Assembly: GCA_028284775.1 (NCBI GenBank)
Contig: JANQRB010000015.1
Span: 62,001 to 126,000 of the forward strand
Length of the DNA stretch: 64,000 nucleotides
DNA from: Candidatus Kapaibacterium sp.
GTDB taxonomy: Bacteria; Bacteroidota; Ignavibacteria; Kapaibacteriales; UBA7675
Reading direction: 5' to 3'
A model generated the notes under the pieces. That model saw only the letters and a program-made list of their open reading frames with translations, had not been told where the DNA came from and ran no database searches. How positions within the stretch are numbered: position 1 is the first letter of the stretch; every line of letters begins with the position of its first letter. Positions 37,113 through 46,428 of this stretch are shown in pieces. Position numbers and translations under genes: made by a program.

Positions 37113-37849
37113 CACTTCGCAACATTTATAAGTCCTATGGCAGCCAAAGTGTCTTAAACAATCTTGAGCTCGACCTTCGACGAGGGGAGCTGCTAGGACT
37201 CATCGGCCCAAATGGCGCCGGCAAATCGACCCTGTTGCGCATTGTACTGAATCTTGAGGATTGTACAGGCGACATACGGATTGACGATCAGCCGAATACT
37301 CTTTATTTGAAAAACAGGCGCAGCTCGGTTTTCTATGTTCCCGAGACCTTGTTCTTATATCCATTCCTCAGCGGCGATGAGTTCGTTCGTTTTATCGCAG
37401 ATATGCAGGGTCTGGCTTATTCGGAGATTGCCGACAAAGCGGATCTGCTGTTTAAGCTGTTCGACCTCGAGGATGCACGCCACAAACTCATCAAAACATA
37501 CTCTCTTGGCATGTGTCGCAAAACCTATCTGATCGCGGCATTTGTCCAGACGCCCAGCCTACTGATTCTCGACGAGCCTGTCTCCGGCGTCGATGCCCGC
37601 AGTATTATTGTGTTTAAGCAATTGCTGCGTAGACTCGCAGCGGCGGGAACGACCGTTATTCTCACTACACATATCATCGATGTCATTGAAAATCTCTGTG
37701 ACTCGGTAGCAATCCTGCACGACCGAACAATTGCCTATCGACAATCGATGGCCGATACCGGACGCGATACGATTGAGAGGATCTATCTTGATATCATCGG
37801 CGACGACATCGGTGATGACGTTGGGCGCTTTGGGGCTTTGCTGCAGTAG
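37106..37849 (+). CDS. ABC transporter ATP-binding protein
   Basis: A 247-residue ATPase: Walker A GPNGAGKST at 34-42, a Q-loop region, Walker B LLILDEPVSGVD at about 150, and the switch His in LTTHIID. The signature motif is degenerate (YSLGMCRK where LSGGQ/YSxGM is expected). YSLGM is within the range seen in ABC-2 exporter subfamilies, so function is likely retained. It overlaps the permease gene by 7 bp. Together they make a two-gene exporter with no visible binding protein, as expected for export. Confidence 0.92.
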   Translation: MLTLRNIYKSYGSQSVLNNLELDLRRGELLGLIGPNGAGKSTLLRIVLNLEDCTGDIRIDDQPNTLYLKNRRSSVFYVPETLFLYPFLSGDEFVRFIADMQGLAYSEIADKADLLFKLFDLEDARHKLIKTYSLGMCRKTYLIAAFVQTPSLLILDEPVSGVDARSIIVFKQLLRRLAAAGTTVILTTHIIDVIENLCDSVAILHDRTIAYRQSMADTGRDTIERIYLDIIGDDIGDDVGRFGALLQ

Positions 37850-37866
37850 CTGGATGCTTAAGTCAC

Positions 37867-38958
37867 TTAGAGCCAGCCCCGCGCCGCAGCCTCTTCCCGA
37901 AGTTGGATCATCGCCGTCTTGTCACTACCGCTGTCGGCGTAGCTGCGTAGGCCCAGCGTGCGCAGATACTCTTTAAAGCGTTCTTCGTGGGGACTGCCGG
38001 CGAGGCCATAAACTTGCGCCCAGCGATCGACAAGCACCTCCGGCCGGTCGTGTAGCCAGGTGAAGTCGATGTGAATTATTTCTTCGCGAAACCCATCCCA
38101 GGCCTCGAATACGGCGCTGATAAAAGCACGCTGACGCTCTTCGCTGCTGTTGCAAAGGCTACCGGAAGGATAGCCGCACTCCTGTAGGACAATCGGCTGA
38201 TCGTCATAGATAGATACCAGCAAACTGAAATCAGCCGCTACAACAGAGGGATCGCGAACCGTAAAGTCATCATTAAGCGGATAGTAGGTGAAGGAATAAA
38301 TATCGCCGGTGGCAGCAATTTCGCGCAGCAGACCTCGAAAGCTACTGCTCGTTGCGCCGGCGAAGGTTGCGATCGTGCTGATTCGAACCTCGGGACCCCA
38401 GAGCTGTCGTGCGTGACCGCGGGCAGCTTCAAAAAAGATGGCAAATTCGTTCCAGGCGCTCAGGTTATCAGCCAGGTAAACATCGATCTCGTTGCCAATC
38501 TGGATCGTATTGACGCGCAGGTTGGGCGCGTGATCGTGTATACTGTCAAGAAGATTCGTAAAGCGTGCCATCACTCTACCGTCGTCCAAAGGCAGGCCGA
38601 GCAAATTCTCCGGAAGCGTCAGGGCGTTAGTGTTGATTGGCCGAAGGACCAGTGTGATCGGCCAGTCGAAGGCGGGATAAAATACATTGGCAATGTCAAT
38701 CAAGGACAGGTCGAAGCCGCTGTTGGTCTCCAGCGCATTCCAATCGAGTGAAAGTTTGATTTCATCGGCTCCCGTCTCGCGGACCAGACTGAAGGCCTGA
38801 TCGAAATTTTCATCTTCGGCTTGATTGACGTCGATAGCAAAGGTTCGTTCGCCTTTCGGCCGCGCATCGGGTGTCGCTGTCGTTGAGTCGTCGGAGCAAG
38901 CGTTGACGGTAAGCAGGATCAGAGTCGACAGCAGAAGGTTTTGGAGGAACAGTGTCAT
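37867..38958 (-). CDS. Glycoside-hydrolase-like TIM-barrel lipoprotein
   Basis: A 363-residue predicted lipoprotein (lipobox VNAC near 21) with a (beta/alpha)8-like layout. Strand motifs include IKLSLDWNALE, NTIQIGNEIDVYL and IVLQECGYPSG. The GNE at about 150 and the Glu of LQECGYP match the acid/base and nucleophile positions of clan GH-A retaining glycosidases. It is likely a surface- or periplasm-facing glycosidase; the exact family and substrate cannot be told. It is convergent with the ABC exporter operon. Confidence 0.78.
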   Translation of the reverse strand: MTLFLQNLLLSTLILLTVNACSDDSTTATPDARPKGERTFAIDVNQAEDENFDQAFSLVRETGADEIKLSLDWNALETNSGFDLSLIDIANVFYPAFDWPITLVLRPINTNALTLPENLLGLPLDDGRVMARFTNLLDSIHDHAPNLRVNTIQIGNEIDVYLADNLSAWNEFAIFFEAARGHARQLWGPEVRISTIATFAGATSSSFRGLLREIAATGDIYSFTYYPLNDDFTVRDPSVVAADFSLLVSIYDDQPIVLQECGYPSGSLCNSSEERQRAFISAVFEAWDGFREEIIHIDFTWLHDRPEVLVDRWAQVYGLAGSPHEERFKEYLRTLGLRSYADSGSDKTAMIQLREEAAARGWL

Positions 38959-39106
38959 GAAAACTCCTTCCCTTGGTTCTTTTATCGTGTTGCGGCTCCA
39001 CTGCTATGCGCAAAGAAAGGCAAGCCGATTACAGCATGCAATCTATTTTTGGGTGGTAGCGGTTTTTTTGTTGAGCTTCGGAGTTGCGGGGTTTTTTGGA
39101 GGATTA

Positions 39107-39385
39107 TTTTACCACAGAGTTCACGGAGACATGGGGAATACAGCTCATCCCAGAGAACTCAGTGTTCCCAGTGGTAGAAATTGCATTTTACCACAGGGCT
39201 CACTGAGACACGGGGAATACAGCCCATCCCAGTGAACTCAGTGTTCCCAGTGGTAGAAGTGCATTTTACCACCGAGTTCACGGAGACACGGGGAATACAG
39301 CTCATCCCAGTGTACTCAGTGTCCCCAGTGGTAGAAATTGTATTTTACCACCGAGTTCACGGAGACACGGGGAATACAGCTCGTC
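39107..39385. repeat. Tandem array of palindromic ~79-bp repeats
   Basis: Three full units and one partial unit start at 39107, 39186, 39264 and 39343 (spacing 79, 78 and 79 bp). Each unit is an imperfect inverted repeat: the left arm starts TTTTACCACxGAGTTCAC and the right arm ends CCCAGTGGTA, separated by a loop around AATACAGCTCAT. The last unit runs into the stop codon of the minus-strand TPR gene at 39384. The same building blocks (TACCAC-GAG-TCAC, CTCAGTGTTC, CCCAGTGGT) make up the array at 46429-47060. Confidence 0.9.
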
Positions 39386-40700
39386 AATGTTCCTTCAGTG
39401 TTTTTAAGTCATAGTATCTTGCCAGGTCGTGCTTGATGCGGTTCACATCGTTGTTGAGCCGATCTGCTACGATGCGCCGGGTGACGACAGCACGGTTAAA
39501 ATAGGCGAAGGCGAAGGTTTCATTTAATTCGACGGCTCGATCATAGTATTGTTCGGCGCGGTCGAAGTCTTCTTCCAAATGACTGATTATTCCCAGATAG
39601 TAGGGGATTCGGGAGTCGAGTTGGTCAAATTCCAGGACGGCGGTCAGTTCCTGTTTTGCTTTGTCCATTTGCTTTAGGCGAACGAAAGTATTCGCTCGAT
39701 TAATGAAAGCAGCTTTGAAATGCGAATTGTGTTGCAGTGCCGCCTTATAGTGACGCAGCGCTTCTTCGGGATTGTCTCGGTAATAAAAGTAATTTCCCAG
39801 GGCGAGATACAAATCATCAACTTCTTTGCCGCTGCGGCGGACCAACTCAAACTGTTCGAGCGCCTGCTCCCAGCGTCGTCGTTCCGTAAAAATGATACCG
39901 AGGTTCAATTGCGAGAGCGTATGTTCAGGAGATAATTCCAGGGCCTTTCTGATGTTATACTGCGCATTGAAATAATCGCCCAAGTAGCAATGGACAATTC
40001 CAATGTTGTGGTAGCTCTGGTGGCTGACAGGGTTGGCGACGCTGGCTTCCTTGAATGCCTGTTTCGATTGCTGCAGCGTGTGGGCCATTTTGTTGTGTTG
40101 CCGTTGACCGCCATAAGCCAGAGCACTGTCGAACATCATCATGCCGGTCAGAAAATGTCGTTCAAACCGATCGTTGGGGGGCAGCTTGACGAGTTCAGCC
40201 GCTGGATTCTGAATACCGCGCGCGTCGAGTTTCATAATGACGATCGGATCATCGAAATCAAAAAAGCCCTTTACTTCGGGTAGAGAAATGGTCGTATCGA
40301 GATAAGCGACGGGCTGAACATTTTTATCAAAGAACGATGCTATCTCCTGCCAGGCCTTTTGCTCGGTGGCCATATCACTGATTACTAGTTCCAGTGAGTC
40401 GATCAGCGTGATATTGAACTCGGAATTTGCGCTGCCATCGTTGAAAATGGCGTTTCCTCTCCCGGTCTGTTGTCGGATAACGGTGAGTAGTCTGGTGAGC
40501 GAATCGACCTTCGAAAGCAACGCTTGTTCCTCACGGTCCGCCCGATTGCCCGGAAGAATCGGGGTACACCACTGAAGCAAGAAAAGCAGTCCGATACACA
40601 AGAGCACTATGCCCAGCGGCTTCTTGAATGAAGAGTTTACTTTTCTATTTGCAGGCACAAGCACTTCATGAGGATGACAATCTGATGTCGACACATCCAT
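39384..40700 (-). CDS. TPR-repeat membrane protein
   Basis: A 438-residue protein with one membrane helix near the N-terminus (LGIVLLCIGLLFLLQW) and TPR repeats through the C-terminal half: SYHNIGIVHCYLGDYFNAQY, LNLGIIFTERRRWEQALEQF, LYLALGNYFYYRDNPEEALR, AFINRANTFVRLKQMDKAKQ, YYLGIISHLEEDFDRAEQYY. It is likely anchored in the inner membrane with the TPRs as a protein-binding platform. Its stop codon coincides with the edge of the palindromic repeat array. Confidence 0.87.
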   Translation of the reverse strand: MDVSTSDCHPHEVLVPANRKVNSSFKKPLGIVLLCIGLLFLLQWCTPILPGNRADREEQALLSKVDSLTRLLTVIRQQTGRGNAIFNDGSANSEFNITLIDSLELVISDMATEQKAWQEIASFFDKNVQPVAYLDTTISLPEVKGFFDFDDPIVIMKLDARGIQNPAAELVKLPPNDRFERHFLTGMMMFDSALAYGGQRQHNKMAHTLQQSKQAFKEASVANPVSHQSYHNIGIVHCYLGDYFNAQYNIRKALELSPEHTLSQLNLGIIFTERRRWEQALEQFELVRRSGKEVDDLYLALGNYFYYRDNPEEALRHYKAALQHNSHFKAAFINRANTFVRLKQMDKAKQELTAVLEFDQLDSRIPYYLGIISHLEEDFDRAEQYYDRAVELNETFAFAYFNRAVVTRRIVADRLNNDVNRIKHDLARYYDLKTLKEH

Positions 40701-41060
40701 GACTAATTAACGCATCAATTGTGGAGTAATCTTTGCCAGTTTAGTGCTTGCAGGCGAAGACGCAATTTCAAATATACAAAAATTGCGCTGGAATGGACAA
40801 CATTTGTGCGAAAGTGCAAGATGTAATGCGACGGCCATAGCCATCAATACTCGGCGAGATCCTGCAATATTCTACTGGAATTCCGTGCTTTCATTACATC
40901 GTGGTCTATTGCTTTTGAGGGGGAGCCGGACACAGGAAAAGAAACGCAATCCACTTGTAATGAAAAGAGCTGTTAACAAAAAATCTTAGCTGCGATCTTC
41001 ACGGAGACGATGTTGCAGACTAATGGAAGTCGAGTCTATTTTGCGTACGAAAGTCATGGT
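40701..41060. other. Intergenic region with a short repeat fragment
   Basis: About 360 bp with no convincing gene. The 11-mer TTCACGGAGAC at 40998-41008 is identical to the core of the palindromic repeat array at 39107-39385, which may mark a decayed solo copy. Confidence 0.4.
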
Positions 41061-41810
41061 TTAACTGCCTGCGCCGAGTGCATCGATAACATCTTTCAGG
41101 CGGCGGCGTGCAATGGGCAATTGTGAACCATCGCGTAGGCGTACATAGTGTTTGCCAGTCTCAGACAAATGCAGCTCGCGGATGCTGACGATGTTAACGA
41201 TATGAGAGCGGTGCAGTCGAATGAAGCGGTCGCGCGCAAGCCGTGATTCCAGTGTATCCAAAGTGAAGTCGGTTGGATAACAGCCATCGGCGATGTGAAC
41301 AAACACAAGCTTATCTTTAGATTCGATTCGGCGAATTTCATCGAGGCCAAGGATGCGGAGCCGGCGTCCGACGTGAATCGAGATACGTTCCAACGGGCGG
41401 CTTGCGCGCTCTTGTTGCAGAGCCTGAATGCGAGTCGCTTGTTCCTGCGCAGCCTGCATCGTGGAAAGACGTTCCAGGCATGCAGCGAGGCGTTCCCGGC
41501 GAACTGGCTTGGTGAGATAATCCAGCGCGTGCACTTCAAAAGCACGGATGGCATACTCATCAAATGCCGTCACAAAAACGATGAAGGGACGTGGCGAGGC
41601 AAGCAAATCCAGGACATCGAAGCCATCGAGCACCGGCATCTGGATATCAAGAAACACCACGTCCGGCCGGGTAGCGTGAATGAGCGGTACCGCTTCTTTC
41701 CCGCTACCTGCCTCGCCGACACACTCCACTGGCGTATTGCACTGCTGAAGTAGTTGCAACAAGCGATCGCGGGCTAACGGTTCATCATCGACAATAACAC
41801 TGCGTAACAT
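41061..41810 (-). CDS. LytTR-family response regulator
   Basis: About 249 residues from the ATG at 41810 (MLRSVIVDDEPLARDRLL); a TTG at 41837 would add nine residues and overlap the kinase stop. Receiver ~1-120 with D8/D9 and phosphoacceptor D55 (VVFLDIQMPVLDGFD), Lys in DYLTKPVR. LytTR DNA-binding domain ~145-249 (IRRIESKDKLVFVHI, FIRLHRSHIVNI). It is directly downstream of the LytS-type kinase at 41834 and is its cognate regulator. Confidence 0.93.
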   Translation of the reverse strand: MLRSVIVDDEPLARDRLLQLLQQCNTPVECVGEAGSGKEAVPLIHATRPDVVFLDIQMPVLDGFDVLDLLASPRPFIVFVTAFDEYAIRAFEVHALDYLTKPVRRERLAACLERLSTMQAAQEQATRIQALQQERASRPLERISIHVGRRLRILGLDEIRRIESKDKLVFVHIADGCYPTDFTLDTLESRLARDRFIRLHRSHIVNIVSIRELHLSETGKHYVRLRDGSQLPIARRRLKDVIDALGAGS

Positions 41811-41833
41811 ACAGTCGTTCGTTCCATCCTCTT

Positions 41834-42991
41834 TCAAGACTCGATGCCAGCCAGCGCCGGTGTTGCAAGGGCATGTTCGGTCGCTGAGTTTTGCGGGCTA
41901 GCCTCATCCGCACTGTACCAGGGAAAGCGTATTTCGACGCGGTTGCGGTGTATGTCAATACCGGCCTTCGCTCCGAACTCCAGCTCAAGGCGGCTTTGAA
42001 CGTTGTTAAGACCAGTGCCAGAGCTGAAGACCGTTGCCGGATTGATAGATGCGAATCCAGGGCCGGTATCGGCGACGGCCAGCACAACCTCATCACCCTC
42101 CCTGCGACTGCTGATAGTGATCTTGCACGATTCTTCGGATTTGTTCAAGCCGTGTTTAATGGCATTTTCCACCAAAGGTTGCAACAGCAGACTCGGTACT
42201 CTTACACGGCGCAGGGCGGGCGGTACCAGTACTTCCACACTCAACCTGTCGGGGAATCGGGTTGCCTCGATTGCCAGGTAATACTCCACCGACTCAAGCT
42301 CTTCGCCGAGCGTGACGCTGCTTCTATCGGATGAGCGCAGGCTGTAGCGGAATAAGTCGGCCAGATGCTCGGTCACTTCTTCGGCCTCGCCCGGACGCGT
42401 GCGAATCAGGCTGGCTATTGAGTTGAGAGCGTTGAACAGAAAGTGTGGATTTATCTGTGCACGCAATGCTTTCAACTCGGCCTGCATCGCTGTCCGCTCT
42501 GCCGCGCGAAGCTCCCGATTGACGACAGTCATGTAGTAGAACCCGTTGAAAATCAGGCTGAAGACAAGCGAGACGCAAAAAAGCGTTAATAGTTTTAGAA
42601 TGTCATACTGTTTACCCCACAGATAGGTGTCGGCCTGGATAATCAGGTAGGTTGCAATCAACGAGGCGACAACCTGCAGGACAATAAACACCGACACTGT
42701 TTTCCAGGAACGGGCACGCAGCCGACGTAGCAGCCAACGTGCGGTAAAAAGCTGAAGTAGAAAAACAATGCCACAGTAGCTCGTGCTGATTGTGATCCCG
42801 TGCCAGGTTTTGCTTTCAGTCGAGAACTGAGGGTTTGCAAGCCAGGGAAGCAGCTCTTCCGGGCAGAAGGTAAGAGTCAGCCACAAGCCGATAAATACAC
42901 CGCAGGCAAGGACCATCATCACAAACAATGCCGACTGCACTAGTGGCTTAAGCCAGGTGGCGGATTGCCCCATCGCCGGAAAATGTAGCAT
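41834..42991 (-). CDS. LytS-type membrane histidine kinase
   Basis: A 385-residue sensor with about four membrane helices in the first 150 residues (SALFVMMVLACGVFIGLWLT, GIVFLLQLFTARWLL, VFIVLQVVASLIATYLII, LTLFCVSLVFSLIFNGFYY). The His_kinase core follows, with H183 in AQINPHFLFNALNS and an ATPase domain (LLLQPLVENAIKHGLNKS, DTGPGF, GTGLNNVQSRLE). There is no large periplasmic domain, so the signal is probably sensed in the membrane. It precedes the LytTR regulator in the same operon, and is divergent from the TonB-dependent receptor at 43277. Confidence 0.92.
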   Translation of the reverse strand: MLHFPAMGQSATWLKPLVQSALFVMMVLACGVFIGLWLTLTFCPEELLPWLANPQFSTESKTWHGITISTSYCGIVFLLQLFTARWLLRRLRARSWKTVSVFIVLQVVASLIATYLIIQADTYLWGKQYDILKLLTLFCVSLVFSLIFNGFYYMTVVNRELRAAERTAMQAELKALRAQINPHFLFNALNSIASLIRTRPGEAEEVTEHLADLFRYSLRSSDRSSVTLGEELESVEYYLAIEATRFPDRLSVEVLVPPALRRVRVPSLLLQPLVENAIKHGLNKSEESCKITISSRREGDEVVLAVADTGPGFASINPATVFSSGTGLNNVQSRLELEFGAKAGIDIHRNRVEIRFPWYSADEASPQNSATEHALATPALAGIES

Positions 42992-43276
42992 AATCGAAGC
43001 CCTCTTGGATCCGAGACTCAGTCCAAACTTACAGATTTGCTGCCTGGCATGCCAGTCCTTGCCATAGTCGAATGCCGTTCGTCCTTCGCAGGAGACCGTT
43101 CGGCGGAAAATTCTTCCGTTCGTCCAGCTCGATACATATCTCTTCGTGATCCGGCACGAACTTAGTAGCGTCGGTTCGGCGATTTAGACAGGTTTACTTG
43201 TCGGCTAACGGCAAGCAAACAACTCGGGCGAATCGTGGTAAACACAATCCGCACTTTCCATCAATCGAGATTGAGC

Positions 43277-45592
43277 ATGATCAGGATCATCAAAGCCTTA
43301 GCTCGCAGCTTTGTCGAGTTGGTTGTATTGCTTGTGGCGACGTCGGGCTTGAGTTCAGCCGCCGATGAGGCCCGCGGCAGCATTAAGGGAACGGTTATTG
43401 ACGTTCAGAGCAAGCAACCGCTCAGCGGTGTCATTGTGATCGTCAAGGACACCCGGCTCGGTGCCTACTGCGACGCCCAAGGCAACTTTGCGATTAAGGA
43501 CATCGCTGTCGGTACCTACTCATTAACATTTCGATTGGTCGGCTACGCGCCGCAGGCACGGACCGATGTCATAGTTCGTCCCGGCAGGATTACGTTTCTC
43601 AACGTCGCTTTGCGGGAAGCTTCTATCCAGACCGAGGAGGTAGAAGTCGATGCCGGTGCCTTCAGTCGTCTTGGCGGGCCGACAATCTCGACATCGACTT
43701 TTAACAGCGAGGAAGTTCGGCGAGCGCCGGGATCTGGAGGCGATGTGTCGCGTGTGCTCGATGTGCTGCCAAGTGTAGCCCAGGTAGACAGCCGTGAGAA
43801 TGGTCTGGCGGTCCGGGGTGGGAGCCCCATGGAAAATGCCTTTTTTATCGATCATATTCAGGTGCCCAACATCAACCACTTTCCCAACCTCGGCAATTCG
43901 GCAGGAGCAATCAGTCTGCTTAACATCGACTTCGTTGACGACGTCAGTCTTCAGGCCGGCGGCTTTGGGGCCAGTTACGGCAATCGGCTGTCTTCGGTCG
44001 TTAATGTAGCCTTTCGCGAAGGCAACCGTGATGAGTTTGACGGCCAGATTGACTTTAACGCCAGCGGCTTCGGCGGAGGTATCGAAGGACCGCTGCCTGG
44101 TTTCAACGGCTCCTTTATGATCTCGGGTCGACGCTCTTATCTCGACCTGCTCGTGGAAGGTTTGGGAACAGGAGTGGCTCCGCGCTTTGGCAATGTGCAG
44201 GGTAAGGTGGTACTGGATCTTGACAACGACAACCGTCTGACTTTTCTGGACCTGTGGGGACGCGATGACTTCACACGCGACAAAAATGATGCCATCGACG
44301 ATGAGGAAGAGTTCTATGGCCAGGTAGTTAACACTCAGCATACCGCGGGGCTGACATGGCGCAATCTCTGGGGCGAAGGAGGCTTTTCAATGACTTCATT
44401 GTCGTATTCAAGTCTCGATCGTACAGATGAGTGGGATGAAGTTGACACGGACTTGCGTGAAATTCAACGTCACACCGACGAGGGCAGTTTCAAGCTTCGA
44501 AATACAAATTTTTACCAAGCCTTCGACAGTCATAGCTTCGAATTCGGCGTGGATGCCGCCGTTTCCAATGTGGACTTCGATTACTATTTTGCTCAGGATA
44601 CCAGCGCGACGACAGGCGCCGTGATTCCGGAGTTTACCTTGAAGCGCGATCTCAGCACGTCACGCTTCGGCGGTTTTCTGTCTTGGATGTGGAAGATTGT
44701 GCCGACGCTGGAACTAAGTACCAGTGTCCGTGCCGATTACTTCGAGTGGAATGAAGAAAGCACACTGGCACCCCGCATTAGTATGGCCTGGCAACTGTCA
44801 CCGCTGCTGACGATAAAATCTGCAGGCGGACTGTATTTTCAAAATCTGCCTTTGGCGTTGCTGGCTCAATCGCCGGACCGCGAAACGCTGGCAACGCCTC
44901 AGGCGATTCACTACCTTTTGGGTATGGAATACATGCTCGAAGTGGATACAAAGGTGAGTGTGGAAGGCTACTATAAAACCTACGACGATTTTCCACTTGA
45001 TCCTCAAGACCCATTCCATTTTCCGGTCGATAACATTACACTCGAGAGTGACATTGGCAACAGCAGCAAGCTTGTTAGTGGCGGCCAAGCGCGCTCGTAT
45101 GGTGTAGAGCTGCTCCTGCAGAAAAAACTGCAAAAAGATTTATACGGTCTGATCAGCGCCTCCTTTTTTCGCAGTGAGTACAAAGATCTGACCGGTATCT
45201 GGCGTAGTCGTTCATATGACAACCAATATCTGTTAAGTGTGATTGGCGGTTACAAGCCTGACAAACTCTGGGAGTTTTCAGCGCGTTTCACCGTTGCGGG
45301 CGGCCGCCCTTATACCCCTTTCGATGTTAACGCTTCCCGCAATGCAGGCTTTGGCGTTCTAAATGCAAACCGTATTATGGACGAGCGCTTTCCGGTTTAC
45401 CATGCGCTTAACCTGCGCGTCGATCGACGCTTCAACTTTGCAAGCTCGGGTCTGATCGTGTATCTGGATGTATGGAACGCGTATAATCAAGAAAACATTG
45501 CCTACTACGAATGGGATCGAAAGAAAGGTGTTGTGGAGGCTGAACAGCAGTGGTCGGTTCTACCCGTATTGGGTGTGGAGTTCGAATTCTGA
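43277..45592 (+). CDS. TonB-dependent outer-membrane receptor
   Basis: About 771 residues from the ATG at 43277 (MIRIIKALARSF), which gives a signal peptide; an upstream GTG adds 14 residues. After the signal comes a carboxypeptidase-regulatory-like domain (GSIKGTVIDVQSKQPLSGV, DAQGNFAIKDIAVGTYSLTF), then a plug (RVLDVLPSVAQVDSRENGLA, VRGGSPMENAFFIDHI, VSLQAGGFGASYGNRLSSVV), then a beta-barrel ending in the aromatic residue of VEFEF. It would import a bound substrate across the outer membrane with TonB energy. The divergent LytS/LytTR operon may regulate it. No SusD-like partner is present, so a glycan role is not supported. Confidence 0.92.
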   Translation: MIRIIKALARSFVELVVLLVATSGLSSAADEARGSIKGTVIDVQSKQPLSGVIVIVKDTRLGAYCDAQGNFAIKDIAVGTYSLTFRLVGYAPQARTDVIVRPGRITFLNVALREASIQTEEVEVDAGAFSRLGGPTISTSTFNSEEVRRAPGSGGDVSRVLDVLPSVAQVDSRENGLAVRGGSPMENAFFIDHIQVPNINHFPNLGNSAGAISLLNIDFVDDVSLQAGGFGASYGNRLSSVVNVAFREGNRDEFDGQIDFNASGFGGGIEGPLPGFNGSFMISGRRSYLDLLVEGLGTGVAPRFGNVQGKVVLDLDNDNRLTFLDLWGRDDFTRDKNDAIDDEEEFYGQVVNTQHTAGLTWRNLWGEGGFSMTSLSYSSLDRTDEWDEVDTDLREIQRHTDEGSFKLRNTNFYQAFDSHSFEFGVDAAVSNVDFDYYFAQDTSATTGAVIPEFTLKRDLSTSRFGGFLSWMWKIVPTLELSTSVRADYFEWNEESTLAPRISMAWQLSPLLTIKSAGGLYFQNLPLALLAQSPDRETLATPQAIHYLLGMEYMLEVDTKVSVEGYYKTYDDFPLDPQDPFHFPVDNITLESDIGNSSKLVSGGQARSYGVELLLQKKLQKDLYGLISASFFRSEYKDLTGIWRSRSYDNQYLLSVIGGYKPDKLWEFSARFTVAGGRPYTPFDVNASRNAGFGVLNANRIMDERFPVYHALNLRVDRRFNFASSGLIVYLDVWNAYNQENIAYYEWDRKKGVVEAEQQWSVLPVLGVEFEF

Positions 45593-45955
45593 GTCTGAAA
45601 GCTATTCAATGTTTTGGTCGTTTACGGTAATTGCCGGGACTTTTGGCTTGTGGCCGAAAACCCGGCATCTTTTTTTGACCGTGGCAGCGCCGACAATCGT
45701 TGTGCCTTAGTATGCGGTTCATTATTTCATGCCTTCCATTTATCCGGCGGCAGTCGCAAATTCTGGCGTTGAGGAATTCTGCGGGGGAAAAGAATCTTCC
45801 TAATGGGGTGCTTGCCGTTTGGGGGGGATTACAGTACGATGGATGCGTTGCCTGGGCCGGTGACGCGTATCTGCTTTTTTGGAAGACCTTGATTCCTTAA
45901 CTCCTTTCTTTTGCAAAACAGACTCAAGTTCCGCAAAAGATTACAGGGTTGAAGA
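45593..45955. other. Intergenic region, no gene seen
   Basis: About 360 bp between the TonB receptor and the GxxExxY gene. Only short, unconvincing frames. Confidence 0.4.
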
Positions 45956-46327
45956 ATGAAACACGAAACACTAACTTCGAAGATCATCACATGTGCAATT
46001 GAGGTGCATCGGCATTTGGGACCTGGTTTACTGGAATCGGCCTATGAGCATTGTCTTGCGTATGAGTTCTCTTTGAAAGGACTGAACTACGAGTTGCAGA
46101 CACCGCTGCCTGTAGTATACAAAAATGTCAAAATCGACTGTGCGTATCGGATGGATATCGTGGTTGAAAAGAATGTCGTCCTCGAACTGAAATGCGTGAA
46201 TGCTCTGATTCCGATTCATCACGCTCAATTGTTGACTTATCTGAAGTTGTCGGGTCTGTCTGTTGGTCTCTTACTGAATTTTAACGAAGTGCTGTTGAAG
46301 GATGGTATCAAGCGGATGGTCTTGTGA
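45956..46327 (+). CDS. GxxExxY protein (PD-(D/E)XK nuclease-like)
   Basis: A 123-residue protein of the GxxExxY family: the defining motif is G24-x-x-E27-x-x-Y30 (PGLLESAYEHCL). A PD-(D/E)XK-like catalytic pattern follows with D67 (RMDIVV) and E77-x-K79 (VLELKCV), then IHHAQLLTYLKLSG and GLLLNFN. The length matches the family. Its biochemical role is not established. The stop is followed within 11 bp by GCCACGAAGTTCGCAGAG, the head of a 152-bp palindromic repeat array, an arrangement that suggests the repeats and this gene belong together. Base composition is AT-richer than its neighbours, by eye. Confidence 0.92.
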   Translation: MKHETLTSKIITCAIEVHRHLGPGLLESAYEHCLAYEFSLKGLNYELQTPLPVVYKNVKIDCAYRMDIVVEKNVVLELKCVNALIPIHHAQLLTYLKLSGLSVGLLLNFNEVLLKDGIKRMVL

Positions 46328-46338
46328 TGAAAGGGGTT

Positions 46339-46368
46339 GCCACGAAGTTCGCAGAGTTCACGCAGAAG
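46339..46368. repeat. Repeat head next to the GxxExxY gene
   Basis: The block GCCACGAAGTTCGCAGAG followed by TTCACGCAGAAG starts 11 bp after the GxxExxY stop. It carries the same CCAC-GAG-TTCAC spacing as the arrays at 39107 and 46429 but with different filler bases, so it looks like a diverged member of the same repeat family. Confidence 0.55.
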
Positions 46369-46428
46369 ATAGTATGAACGACTTTATCATCCTTGCAGCC
46401 AATAAAGGATCGTCTCTCGTTGTGCTTT

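Noticed and set aside
43140..43200. Possible LytTR direct-repeat site before the TonB receptor
   Set aside because: Two GGTT blocks occur, but their spacing (18 bp start to start) does not match the usual ~21-22 bp repeat.
43000..43276. Possible riboswitch upstream of the TonB receptor
   Set aside because: No cobalamin or other riboswitch core elements could be found in this leader.
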